A DNA stretch of 64,000 nt from Paramyrothecium sp. XJ0827 (lineage: Eukaryota; Ascomycota; Sordariomycetes; Hypocreales; Stachybotryaceae): the NCBI GenBank assembly GCA_020881915.1, contig JAJFPB010000001.1:5766001-5830000 (forward strand), read 5' to 3'. This document shows positions 1-11,175 of the stretch, piece by piece. A model generated the notes under the pieces. It saw only the letters and a program-made list of their open reading frames with translations. It was not told the origin of the DNA and did no database searches. A program made the translations under genes and the position numbers. Position 1 is the stretch's first letter. Each line of letters opens with the position of its first letter.

Positions 1-1088
1 GTTACCACCCTCGGTCAGCCCCTTGAGGTCGTCAAGACCACCATGGCCGCCCATCGCGGTGATGGCTTCGGGTCGGCCTTGACCCGCATCTGGTCTCGCG
101 GCGGTGCCCTCGGCTGTAAGTCTAATTGCGTCCTTCGCCCTTTGGCCCGCTCTCTACTCTGGGTTGCCTTGCGCATCGTTCCAATTGAACATCTAGCTCG
201 GGAACGGGAGCGCATCCCAACTCGGCGCCCATTGGCATCATACGGCTACTAACTTGTACTGCGACAGTCTACCAGGGCCTCATTCCCTGGGCCTGGATCG
301 AAGCCTCCACCAAGGGCGCCGTCCTGCTCTTCGTCGCCTCGGAGGCCGAATACTACGCCCGTGCCGCCGGCGCCAGCGAGTTCGTCGGTGGTATCTCTGG
401 TGGTATCGTTGGTGGTGTCGCTCAGGCCTACGCCACCATGGGCTTCTGCACCTGCATGAAGACGGTCGAGATCACCCAGCACAAGCTGGCCGCTAGTGGT
501 GTCAAGCCTCCCTCCACCTTCCAGACTTTCATGGGCATCTACCGCCAGGAGGGTATTCGCGGCATCAACAAGGGTGTCAACGCCGTCGCCATCCGGCAGA
601 TGACCAACTGGGGTAGCCGATTCGGTTTCAGCCGTCTTGCTGAGGGCTGGATCCGCTCCGCCACCGGCAAGAAGGACGGCGAGAAGCTGGCCGTTCCCGA
701 GAAGATCCTGGCCAGTGCCCTGGGCGGTGGCTTGAGCGCTTGGAACCAGCCCATCGAGGTCATTCGTGTCGAGATGCAGAGCAAGAAGGAGGATCCCAAC
801 CGACCTAAGAAGATGACCGTCGGCAACACCTTCAACTACATCTACAAGAACAACGGCATCAGGGGCCTTTACCGCGGTGTCGCTCCCCGAATTGGTCTCG
901 GCGTTTGGCAGACCGTCTGCATGGTTGCATTTGGTGACATGTAAGTCATTCCTTGGGACACATACGCGTTCCCACGAGTTGTGGTGAATAGCTTCTCTTT
1001 TTCGAATTTTCACTAACCATGGTGCGCGAACAGGGCAAAGGTCTGGGTCGAGCAGCTGACCGGCGAAGCGGTTACGGCTAAGCATTAA
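1..1088 (+). CDS. YHM2: Mitochondrial citrate/oxoglutarate carrier Yhm2, 3' part
   Basis: Mitochondrial carrier family protein (inner-membrane antiporter; yeast Yhm2 exchanges citrate for 2-oxoglutarate and was also found associated with mtDNA). The gene is cut by the left edge of the window, so about 30 N-terminal residues are missing. Exons read as 1-115, 268-940 and 1034-1088, leaving 280 visible residues and ending in AKH. The first visible carrier signature is TTLGQPLEVVK, followed by PWAWIEASTKGAVLLF, GFCTCMKTVEI, RQMTNWGSRFGFSR and NQPIEVIRVEMQSKKEDPNR, all characteristic of Yhm2 rather than of generic carriers. Both introns have GTAAGT-type donors and CTAAC branch points. Identification is very secure; the split of exon 1 is supported by unbroken similarity across ALG-FYQGL. 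Confidence 0.96.
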
Positions 1089-2341
1089 GCAAGGCGTTCT
1101 TGGGGGCGCATTCGATTTTTATGGAGGGAATTGGGAGGCGCGCGACGATGTGGGCAGCATATGAAACGACACCTACGACATGTAGTATGGCCTCGTTGTT
1201 TTGTCTATGTGTCTATATTCCCGTGTTTGGGGCTCTGCGTTTGGTTGGCCTCTTTTGTCTACTTCTGCGGTGTGTTGCAGCGGGCACTGCGGCAAGCTTC
1301 CCCCTGGCCCTGCCACGTTGGTCGAGGCTCGGCAGTCGTTATTGTTGCGGTGCTTGGTTTTGAAATAGATCTCTTTTTCATTTGTCTGACTGGTACGCGA
1401 AGCACATCGCAGACACTCAATAGACGGAATTCCTTGGGCTAAAGAAAAAGCGCGAGCAGTCTTATAATCGTCTCGGTACCAATCACAGGGTGCCTGCCCT
1501 GGGGTAGCCGGGGAAGGGAAATAGCCCACCATTACCTACTCTAGGATATCTGAGTCAATCGCTATGATCTCGTGTAACTAGCCTCCCTAGATCCTGGGCG
1601 ACTTGTGAGTATTATCTGGGAGTTTCTTATACTGAAGAATTTGTATAGAAAACATTAGTATGGCCCGGGCCCTGTGGGAGATAGAGAACCCCAATAGCAG
1701 CGGCTTTGTCTCTCCAGTTTGGCAAGCCGAGATTGGAGTAAGCCAGGTCATAAATAATACAAATGCCTTCTAGTTGGGCATAAACTGGGTTACTAAGTTT
1801 TACCAGGTTATTTATTTATTTGTTTAGGGCTAGCACTTTAACCATATATCTAAGAACGGAAATACATCTTGGCATGCATGTTTATTTTACTTGCCCTTCG
1901 TAGGCCATATTACATTTAATATATTACTACAGTAAGGGCAGGTTGAATTATTAGTATTCCTCAATGACCCTTGAGGATAGTTACCCTAGACTACGGTCTA
2001 TATAGTTTTCAGTCAGTAGTGACTCAATGCTAACTATGGAACAGATAGTAAAGCAAGTCTTTCTTAAAGAATCTTTCTACTTGCCCGGACCAGCGTTAAA
2101 AATCGAACCATTTCCTAATGACTTTCATAAAAGGCCGGGTGATTTATAAACCCAATTAGTATGAAGTCTCACCAACATCCTTGGGGCAACAAATAACACT
2201 CGTGAGCTAATATCAGCAAGAGTAGTGTTATTGATTCGGCCGGACACACCACGGGAATTTATAACTGAGCAGAGAAGCATGTATTTTGGGTATCATTGTA
2301 AACAGTCGTAATCTCTAACACTCTAAAACGCCAGCTCGTTT
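1089..2341. other. Intergenic, AT-rich in its second half
   Basis: The first ~450 bases are the 3' flank of YHM2. From about 1560 to 2340 base composition shifts clearly to A+T, with runs such as repeated TTTA around 1810, no open frame of interest and many TA steps. This resembles an eroded repeat of the kind that repeat-induced point mutation leaves, but no transposon family can be named. No RNA gene was seen. Confidence 0.6.
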
Positions 2342-5300
2342 CTAAATGGGCATTTCTTCATAAGCAAGGCCCCAGTTCTCGTCTATATTGAAGTCTGCCG
2401 CAGCTTTCACAAGCTCCGCTAGGTCAGCATCTTCAAGATCTGCTGTGTCCAAATCCCAAGCTCTATTCATACGATGGGCTTCTTCAAGCCTTGTATCCGG
2501 CGGGGCCACCGTCTTAAGCCTTCGGACCGACCTGCGGCGCCCGCGCGTAGCGTGAATGCTTAACTGCTGTAGCCGATCAAAGTAGGTCAAAAGAGGCGCG
2601 GTCGGATCGCCATCGCGATGGGCATCGAGGCGGTACAAGGCGGTTCTTTCGTAGCTAGGTCCTTGGACGGCACCGACTGTGGGATTCCGGTGGATAACCA
2701 ACTTTCCCGAATCTAAATATGCCCGACGAGCATACACGCCCACACTGACTTCGGCATCAAGCATATCTTTCGAACTAGAGGGGTTGTGTTCCGGAGGAGG
2801 CGGGTCTGGATGAGGAATATAGGGCCGTGGACGACGAATCGGCTTATCTAAGCCTGGTAGGGCAATGGGCGGAATGAGCTCATCTGCCTTACCAAGCGAG
2901 AAGACGAAGACCCGACCAGTAGCGTCACCAACGGCAAGTTGGGAGCGGTCTTCCAAGAATGAGCCGTGAGAGATGGGCCCGGGTGCCTCCAAGAGCGTAC
3001 GTAAATAGGGTCGGGTTTTCTTTCTGATGTTCCACACCTTCACGACACCGTCGCTGCCGCCGGTGTACAGCCTATCAGGGGTAGTGCCCCAGGCCGTGAA
3101 TTTGACGCCGGTATCTTCCCTTTCACGATCGGAGATGTATTCATCGAGCGGACGCCCGTGTTTCAAGACATGAATAGGTCTATCCCCTTGCGCTGTGTCC
3201 CAAACGTATACCTTTCCATCTGTGCAGGCAGCAGTGATGTAGGAGTGACGAAGAGAGTTGGGCATGATTGTGATTTCGTTGATATCCACGGCCGCGCAAT
3301 CTAGGTTCTGGAACTCGTGATACGCCCCATCCGTGCGAGCGACATCGCGTTGGAAGAGGTGAATCTGTGTGCGCACACCATGCTCGACATTAAGACCGCA
3401 TGGAGTGGTTGCTACAATGAAACGCGGTAGTGTTGGATGCCACGCAATTTCAAAGACATTCGCAGTGGTAGCAGTAAGAACCGGGACCCGGCAGCGTGCA
3501 TTGGCATCCCAGAGCATAATCTCTCCCGACTGCCTCTTATCCTCTGGAATATCATTGTCATCCCCAGAGAGGCTGCGAGGGGAATATCCGATTGCGAGCA
3601 GATGCTGTGTCCCAGGAGCTCGACCCCATTGCATTGTAGCTGGGAAATATGCCCAGTTGTTATTGCCATTGGCATCCGTGCGAGTACAAGACAAGGCTTC
3701 GTAGGCACTTGTCTCGAGATCTTGCGGATTGATGGTATACACGCGCACAGCCTCCGAAGGTATGTCAGCTGCAGAAGCCACTCTTCCAGATCCATCTCTC
3801 GCAGCTACAACGAAGTTGACGTTGCCTTCGTGGCGCCAGGTCGCTAGGTTCGTTAATTTTTCATCCAATTTCCATACCTTCACCGTTTGATCAAAGCTAG
3901 ATGTGTAGGCGAGTTTGAAAACTTCATCATAGTCAGACGAAACGACCGAGGAGTACAGCCATGGATCTTGACTTTGGCGCATTGCCTCGGTTGAATTTTC
4001 TCCAGCTTGAACCAAGGGACGGGGTATGCGATGGTCCGGAAACGCTTTCAGCGTATTGCTAGTGGCGGAGAAGGCAAGTAAATTACCAGGCTTATTGTAC
4101 TGCTGATTATGCGCGTCTGAATGTGCTGTCGTGCCACAGATGAATCCATGTGGCGAAACCCACGATATTGTAGCAATGTCACCCGCACAATTGGCGAACT
4201 CGGCGACAAGATCAAGCCTATCCTCATGGACTTGGATACATTCCGACTGGAAATTCATGTACTGCCGTGAGCGACCGAAGCCTCTATTACCTTCAAGCTC
4301 TCTTGCTAGAAGCAGAGAATGTATGCGGGCATTGCTGTGTTTGCGAGGCCGTTGGCCTGGGATTCGCTGATCAAGTGATAATATCTGAGGACATGCAGGC
4401 AAGCCATGTTTACTGAAGTCCGACCAAAAGTTTGCAATATCACGATGTGCTCGACCCCGTAGAATTGGAGCCAATATAGTCGGGATACCATCGTTTAGCA
4501 AACGCAAGGCATGGGCCAAACTTTCCTGAGTTGGTGCTACCTCAGCCTGCAGGTGTTGAGAGAGAGAGGTTGCGATCTGAGCAATTTCGTCTTTGCTAAA
4601 GTCTACATGGTAGACATTCGTCCCAACTGGGAAGCTGAGTGATGCACCTGGGAGGAAATCCCTGCAGCCACGGGCAATCAGCTCACGATCTTGAATGGTG
4701 AGATATGGCCGATCCTCGATCTGGTGCCATCGTGATGGTCTCGTGGAAAGGGCTTTGTGTGACTTTGGTTGGAGGCTATATGCGCGAGGCTCCGCGTGAG
4801 GTGTACGCAGGTATTTTTTAATGTCCAGCAGATATTGGGGGCCGAAGGTGAGGAGTCGTTGACCTAGACGCTCGGTACTACCATGATGGCTCGCGTGTGT
4901 TTCGACTTCGGAGATGCTTGGCGTTGGAGAGACCTCCGTCGCCGGTGGTGGCGGTCTACTGATTTGGTATTGCTGGCTATGTTAGCTGAAAGTTGAGGTG
5001 GGCCGAGAGCAATATCGCGTACTGGTAGGCAGGCATGAACAAGTTGTCGAGCACGTCTTGCGATTTCCTCCAAGTCACTGTCGAGCAAATGACCTCGAGT
5101 TTGATCCAGTCGCAGTCGAATCCACGGGATCTTAATCAGCTCATCAATAACCTATTAAAATTATAAATTAAAGATGGACTTCATTCGGCAAAGAGTTCTT
5201 GCTCTCTTACCGCACCCGCACAATCATTTACCAAGTAGCTTGTAGAGGGCAACAAGTCTTTAACCGATTCTACCACAATTGGTATAATCTGAGTTTGTAT

Positions 5301-5483
5301 GCATATCTTCAGAGTATGACCGCGTCCACTCCCATTTCCAACGCGTCGTCGCTTCGTTGGCGGTGCTTCTTCACGCGGTTGGAGAAACGCGATAGTGCCG
5401 GAGCTTGCCTGTGGTGCTCCTATAGTCTGGGGATCGTTGCTGAGGTCGATAATGCGCCCGGACATGGCTTTTGCAACCGCCAT
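2342..5483 (-). CDS. Large WD-repeat protein, function unknown
   Basis: Exons on the minus strand: 5483-5211, 5151-5023 and 4972-2342, about 1010 residues. The ATG at 5483 is the first in frame; a second Met lies six codons later. The N-terminal third has no repeats and carries a basic stretch (PPTKRRRVGNG, about residues 42-52), a possible nuclear localisation signal. The rest contains WD40-like blades, for example FDQTVKVWKLDE, GEIMLWDANA, DGKVYVWDTAQGDRP, TGGSDGVVKVWNIRKKTR and DATGRVFVFSLG, so a beta-propeller scaffold is likely. The C-terminus is helical and acidic. I do not recognise the family with certainty. Size, nuclear signal and propeller would fit a DDB1-CUL4-associated factor such as the Neurospora DIM-9/Raf1 type, but that is a guess. 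Introns: 59 nt, and 50 nt with a GCTAAC branch point. Confidence 0.85.
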
Positions 5484-6012
5484 GTCTCGTCGGCACCATC
5501 ACCCCTCCAGTAAATGACGATGGGAACAGGAACAATTAGAAAGGGAGGGCGTGATGAGGATGGTATCTCTCCTCGATGTGGTATGCTACGCGTTAAGCTG
5601 CAGTGAACACAGGATGGTTACCGGGGGAAGAGGTTAGAAAAAGTGGGCACTAGTGCCAGGGGATAAATAAGTATCGGAAAAATAAATTTGCGGGGCTAGT
5701 ATTTAAGGCTTGTTATAAAGTAGGTATTAAATACGATAAGTATTATATATTATTTAAATAATATATTATTATTTAATAGGTTACTTAATTATACTTTAAG
5801 GAGGCCTAAATAATACTTATTATATTTTTCTCGCTTAATTATTAAGATACTGTACCCTAGATTAAAACACACTCTTAACTTATAGCATAGAGTATATACA
5901 CGCTTATTATTAAACTGGTTACATATCTCCAAATAAAGAAAGAGCCGGACACATCCAGCTTAATTTTTATATAGTCAGCCGGTCTAACACCTATTATGAT
6001 CCAAGGCAAACA

Positions 6013-6301
6013 CGCCCGCAACGAGTTGTAAAGGGGCCTTTTTAAGAATCCGATACTAGTCTCATTATTAGCCAAGGCCAGATCCACCTAAATCTAACAG
6101 AATTCCAACAAGTTGCCGCTTGTCAAGAGGACTTATTGAGACTACAAGGCACCATAGGTAGGCACTACATACCTTAGTGGGACAACTACTGAGATCTCAA
6201 TCAAAACGTTAGGCTACACCCTTGCCACAGTAGCTGTCCCACTAACTTGTCGTCGAGAACCACCGCGAAACGACTTGTAAGGCGCCTGCTTGAGAATGCG
6301 G
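6013..6301 (+). repeat. Pair of diverged direct repeats, about 38 bp each
   Basis: The stretch at 6013-6051 and the one at 6260-6301 align by eye at roughly 75-80 percent identity over about 38 bases, sharing a core like ACGASTTGTAA followed by a G/C-rich patch and AGAAT. They bracket the inverted repeat at 6175-6244. Likely old duplicated repeat material. Confidence 0.4.
6175..6244. repeat. Imperfect 17-bp inverted repeat with 36-nt loop
   Basis: Left arm 6175-6191 (TAGTGGGACAACTACTG) and right arm 6228-6244 (CAGTAGCTGTCCCACTA) are reverse complements with one mismatch. They could be termini of a very small element, or a hairpin inside a relic. No target-site duplication was evident. Confidence 0.55.
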
Positions 6302-6633
6302 TAACTAATACTTGGTTGAAAAGGATATTCTCAGCATTAGAGAAATACAAGTCATCCTGCATTATTTAGAACGTAAAATCAATGAACCAACATGATCTAC
6401 ATGGCATAGAATACCTTATATTTCTTTAGGCAATTCACGCAATATGTTAACGCTGCCCTACTTAGGTAAGATAAGGCAAGGTAGTAAACAACGTTCCGTG
6501 AACGCTATTCCTTACAGCGGCTCCACCCCTCCTTTGGACTAAGGTACCCAGGAACATGGATCAACGTTTCCAAAATCGGAACCAACACGGTTGTCCGCAG
6601 CTAAAACAACATATACTCTGTGATTGGGATAAT

Positions 6634-8910
6634 TTACAACTTGCCCTTGGTTGGGGGCAGTGCGGTCGCTATCTCCTCGTACATCTGATCGATCTGCGCA
6701 CGGAAGGCCCTACCGGCCTGAGGTCTCTTCAACTTAAGACTAAGAGGTAGTAGTTAGTATCGTACCGCAACAGCGATAGTAACAGGGAACACGTTGAGGG
6801 CACTTACGTAGGCGTGAGCAGCTCGTTATCAACAGTGAAGGGCTCAATATCCAAATAGACGGCCTTCACCTTCTCGAAGCTGTTGAACTTGTGCGATCGA
6901 GCGATGTCGTCGAGCTTCTTAATGAATGCCCTCCTGACCTTGGGGTCGTTTGCAGCAGCCTTGAGTTCCGCGTGGTTGGCGGCGGTAACGGTTCGTCCGA
7001 GCACCTTGCTAGCAAAAGGCGGGAAGTTCTCCAGGTCGATGCCGAAAACGCCAACAAGAGTAGACTGCGTAGGGTCGCCGTGAACGTAAGCGTTGGCGAT
7101 GAGGTTGGTGCTACCCATGTAGACGTTCTCAATGCGCTCGGGTGAGATGTACTCGCCCTGGGCCAGCTTCATGACGTTCTTCTTGCGGTCGATGATCTTG
7201 AAGCGACCCATGCTATCAACCTCGGCGATATCGCCGCTGTGGAACCAACCATCGGGCTCCAGGGCCTTCTTTGTCTCCTCCTCGTTCTTGAAGTACTCCT
7301 TGAAGATGCAAGGGCCCCTGAGCAGGATCTCACCACGAGGGTTAGGCTTATCGTCGACCGAGTACTCAAACTCGGGGACTGACTCCAGGCAAATTTCCAC
7401 GCAGCTGGTAGGGCCACCGATGTTGCCAGTGGAGAAGTCGTTGTTGGCCTGGACGGTGCCGACAGCGAATGTCTCCGTCATGCCAAATCCTTGAATGAAA
7501 GTGTTGCCGAAGGCGGCGCGGAGGAATTCCTGCACATCGGGATCAAGCTGCGCGCTTCCGCTTACCATTACGTGTGTCCTTTTGAGGCCAACGGCTGCTT
7601 TGACCTTGGGCGTCCAAATCTTGTCGTAGAGAAAGTGCTTGTTGGTGGCCTTGCCCGGGGGTCCACGCATGGAAGCCTTCTTAGATTCGACGACGCGCTT
7701 GGACAAGGCGCCCCGGACACCGGCAGCTTCAACTGTGGCGGTGCGAATGGCAGAGTTGAATCGGTTGTAGAGACGAGGGACAGAGATGAAGGCCGTAGGC
7801 TGCAGAATCTTCAAGTCGTCGACAAGACCCAGGATATCACCACGGTAGAAGCCAGTCGCGGCACCGGCAGCCAGAGCCATCTGATCCACCATGCGTCCAT
7901 AGATGTGGGCTAATGGTAGGTACGACATGTGCACCTCTCCCAGCTTGAAGTGACCGCTCATGCGGCCCGAGGAGTTGGCCGAAACCAGATTCTTGTGGGT
8001 GATGACAACACCCTTGGGGGGCCCCGTGGTGCCGGAGGTGTAATTGATGGTGTAAAGGTCGTCCCAGCCAGCGGGCTTGGGGGCCCGTCCTGACTTTTGG
8101 CCAAGCTCCTCAACCTCGGCCATGGAGTAGATCTTGATGCCATGCTGACTGGCAATTTGGTTCAAGACGTCGGACTTGGAATTGCCCTTGACTTCGCCAT
8201 CGTCCAAGGGATCCAGGGAGATGATGATCTTGAGGCTGGGCAAGCGAGGCGCCAGCTGGAGAAGAGTCGCAATGTGGTTGAGGGAACTAACTATGCATGG
8301 AAGATCGGCATGGCGAATGATGTATTCAGTAGCATCGGGGCCTAGGGTTTCGTAGAGTGCGACGCTGAAGAGAGGCTGCGAGCAAATAGCCAATTCTGAG
8401 GAAGAAGTAGGTGTCAGCCGCCAAAGATTCTCCACGGAATGAAAATGGGGTAGCTCTTTAGAAGTACTAGACTGCGAACTTACCGGTAATCTGCCACTCA
8501 ATTCGATTCTGCGACCAGATACCGACACCATGAGTTTCCTTGGGGTAGTTGAGAGCGCGGTGGAGCTCGACAATACCGGCACCGAAGTTGTTCTTCCGCT
8601 CCCTGACCTGCGCGTAGGTGAGCCAGTCGTACCTCTCGTGGTGGGATCGCGTAGCCGGGTTCCACGTGCGGGCGCCGAGGCAGGGCTTATTGGGCCACTT
8701 CTTGGCGGCGGACTCGAAGAGGTCGTGGTAGGAGTGAATCTCGGGATCGACGGTGGTCATGAGCTCCGTGTCGCGGAAGCGGTGGTGCCTGTAGATGGCT
8801 GTACGACCGGGCCGCTCAGAACCGGGGATGGGAACACCATAAGGAGAGCCGGCTGGGGGAGGCTGAGCCAGGTCGTTCAGGTAAGCGTCGACGTCCCGGA
8901 GTGGCGCCAT
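6634..8910 (-). CDS. Long-chain fatty-acid-CoA ligase
   Basis: Activates fatty acids to acyl-CoA with ATP (AMP-forming ligase superfamily) for beta-oxidation or lipid synthesis. Exons: 8910-8484, 8395-6808 and 6739-6634; 706 residues, the usual size for fungal Faa proteins. Visible motifs: the P-loop-like YTSGTTGPPKGVVITHKN, GFGMTETFAVG, DGWFHSGDIAEVDSMGRFKI, and the fatty-acyl-CoA synthetase signature around RKKNVMKLAQGEYISPERIE. The last exon is short and adds the conserved tail LKLKRPQAGRAFRAQIDQMY. The protein ends in KGKL, close to but not a canonical peroxisomal PTS1 (SKL type), so peroxisomal location is possible but not shown. Both introns have clean GTAAGT donors. Which Faa paralogue it is cannot be decided from sequence alone. 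Confidence 0.96.
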
Positions 8911-11175
8911 GGCTGATGAGAGGTGCTGTGCGTGTTGTTCGGTGCGGTTGCGACGGTGATTTACGAGACACGCAGCAGGTGGTGTCCAACAGAGGATTCC
9001 AGAGAGCGAAGGTCTGGAGTGAATCTGGCTGGAACACAGAAGTGGATAGCAGCAGAGGCGAGGTAGCGCAAGGTGAGGCGAAGGCGGCTACACGGTGTGT
9101 GTCGCCTAGGCTGGGAGGAGAGGACAAAGTCGTAGGGGGGGAGGGGGAGGGGAGGAACCGGAGAGGGCCAACTCGGATGGCGAGATGGTCGACTAGAGGC
9201 GAAGGAGGAGGTTAGGAGATGAAGGAATGGAGGAAAAGGGTCAGCGAAGCGGAATTTGACCCGAACGGGGAAGTAGGAAGATAAAGCTCAGGTGAAAGCT
9301 GGGGCCGTGGGAGGATTCGACCGAGGCCCCCGGACAAAGCCTCGGCAGCCCCAGATTTGGCGTCCAGGCGAGCGAGCAGAGGTGGAGGTACGTGCTGTTT
9401 GTAGGTAGCGTGCGCCCCGACAGAGGTACCGGCCAAGCGAGCAATGCGTCCAATGGCGTCACCCACAAAGTCTCGTCCCTGTTCCAGAGGGCTGGTGGGG
9501 AGGCCGGCGCCTGGGGAAGCGAGACCTTTTCCGTGGTCTGAGACAAGGCCTGTCTGCAACCCTCGTGACCGCCCGCTGGGGACTTTCCCGGCTTGTCGGT
9601 CAGGACGCATGTGCATTAATACATTTCAGGAACGGGAAATGTGCACCGCATGGAAGCCCCCAACGTATCGGCCGAGCAGTTACCGGACGGTCGGGGACAG
9701 GTACCTCACCCGGGGCTACAGGGAAAGCGGAGCATTCGAGTCCAGCATGGCCGGCAATGGCCGCCCCCCCTTACTCTGTAGTGGGCCACAGCTCACTAAA
9801 GGAAGTGCTGCGGCGGGTACCTTGGGCCGTGTCCCCCATCTGCACGCTCCTTGGGCTCAGGTACCTCTCAGAATTCAATGCCAAGCCTCTGGAAAGTGTG
9901 TCTATAGTGGCTTTAAGCTTGGACAGGTTGGAAGTTGTTCCGCTGACTGCATAGGGGCCTAGCTAGAGGTAAGGTAGGCAAGGCAAGTTGGAACACACAG
10001 GCGCATGTGACCCTACCTTATGCGTGGTGCTCGTTCACTTCGTGTGTGTGCTCTGTAGAAGAAGTACTTACTAGGTAGGTACCCAATAGCTTTAGATACG
10101 CGCGGAGTGGGAATGACTAGAGCTTGGGGTGCCAGTACCCTCCAATAGCAGGATGCATAAAGCTTAGTACCTGCTTGTAATTGCCAACCAGGGTCGCTGG
10201 AGGCGGCCCCCTGTTTCCCCAGTGGACTCCACACCTCCGCACCGCCGCGAAACTCAATCCCTGAACCAGTTCCTTTACCCCAGACACCGTAACGTACCGT
10301 ACCTTGCCCGAAGGTAAGCAATCGTTCTTCCGCATCGCGTGGCGAGCCTACAGATTGCTTCCAGAGTTTTCGCAAAACACGCGTCCACAACGGATGGCGC
10401 TCTGCTCCAGCCATGTCTTGGATCCTAGCCGTAGCGTGGCCTTGTGCACGCCACGAGGGCCAAGATTCACATGCTGCTCTCTGTCTTAGTTTTTTCGGCT
10501 GTTCAGCTCCGGACACGTTTAAAGCTGCATGGTCTGGCAAACTGTCAACCAATGGCGGCTGCGCCGAGTTTCACTTAGCTCAAGCTACCTGATTGTCCCT
10601 ACGGCAGTATGCCCCGGCCTCTTTCCTCACATTAGGGTGGCCTTGCCCTGCCATGCCATGCCATTTCCAACTATGGCGGACGGCAGTCAGCACCTTATCA
10701 CAGCCGACGGTGATCCATGACCTGGATAGCTACGGTAGCATATGCGCGAGGTTGGCTCTTTGGGGTAGGAACACGAGGAGACCCATTATTTTCCGTCACA
10801 CATCAGGTGAGGTACGGTTTCACTCCTGTATACTACCTCAAGGTGTATAGCACACAACGCACAAGCGGTCTCGGGCAATACTATGTTGCGCCACATCTGC
10901 TTTTCTCTTTGGCCGCGCACCAATTGCATACCTTACTTCTGTAACAGGTGGGGGAAGTCTCAGCTAGACACTGCACTCACATCTGTGAACAAGGGCAAAA
11001 GATGAAAATCAAGAAGTACGGAGCATACACTGGAGAGCCAAAACCGCGCCTACATACACCCCCTTTCTCTCTCTTTCTGAGATTATCCTCCTCTCGCCTC
11101 CATCATTGCTTGGACGATACAAGAACCCTAGAGATGATCATGTTTCCATTCCACAATGGACTTGACGGATCACCT
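8911..11175. other. Intergenic, 2.3 kb
   Basis: Upstream region of the acyl-CoA ligase plus the 3' flank of the next gene. It contains a G-rich tract near 9135 and several short AAGGTA/TACCTT motifs (about 9967, 10014, 10930). Open frames here lack codon structure or recognisable similarity. No RNA gene seen. Confidence 0.6.
9135..9155 (+). promoter_or_regulatory. G-run cluster upstream of acyl-CoA ligase (possible G-quadruplex)
   Basis: Runs of 7, 5, 4 and 2 guanines separated by single adenines, about 225 bases upstream of the ligase ATG. The run lengths allow four G3 tracts. Its position in the presumed promoter is visible; any regulatory role is inference. Confidence 0.35.

Larger units (their letters stand above)
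5640..6480. repeat. AT-rich block, probable degraded repeat
   Basis: Very A+T-rich from about 5690 to 5870 (TATTATATATTATTTAAATA type sequence), then mixed composition to 6480. It holds an inverted repeat and a pair of diverged direct repeats, listed separately. Minus-strand frames are short and broken. The pattern fits a transposon relic altered by repeat-induced point mutation, but no terminal repeats, transposase or reverse-transcriptase motifs can be recognised. The rest of the 5484-6633 gap holds the upstream flank of the WD gene and the 3' flank of the acyl-CoA synthetase. Confidence 0.5.

Noticed and set aside
249..1085. Long minus-strand open frame (278 codons) opposite YHM2
   Set aside because: It is the complement of a clear carrier gene and crosses both its introns; the composition reflects GC-rich third positions.
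5875..6087. 70-codon minus-strand frame in the AT-rich block
   Set aside because: Too short and without known transposon motifs; kept only as part of the relic.
9212..9962. Several overlapping frames on both strands upstream of acyl-CoA ligase
   Set aside because: Mutually overlapping, low-complexity translations; best seen as GC-rich noncoding DNA.
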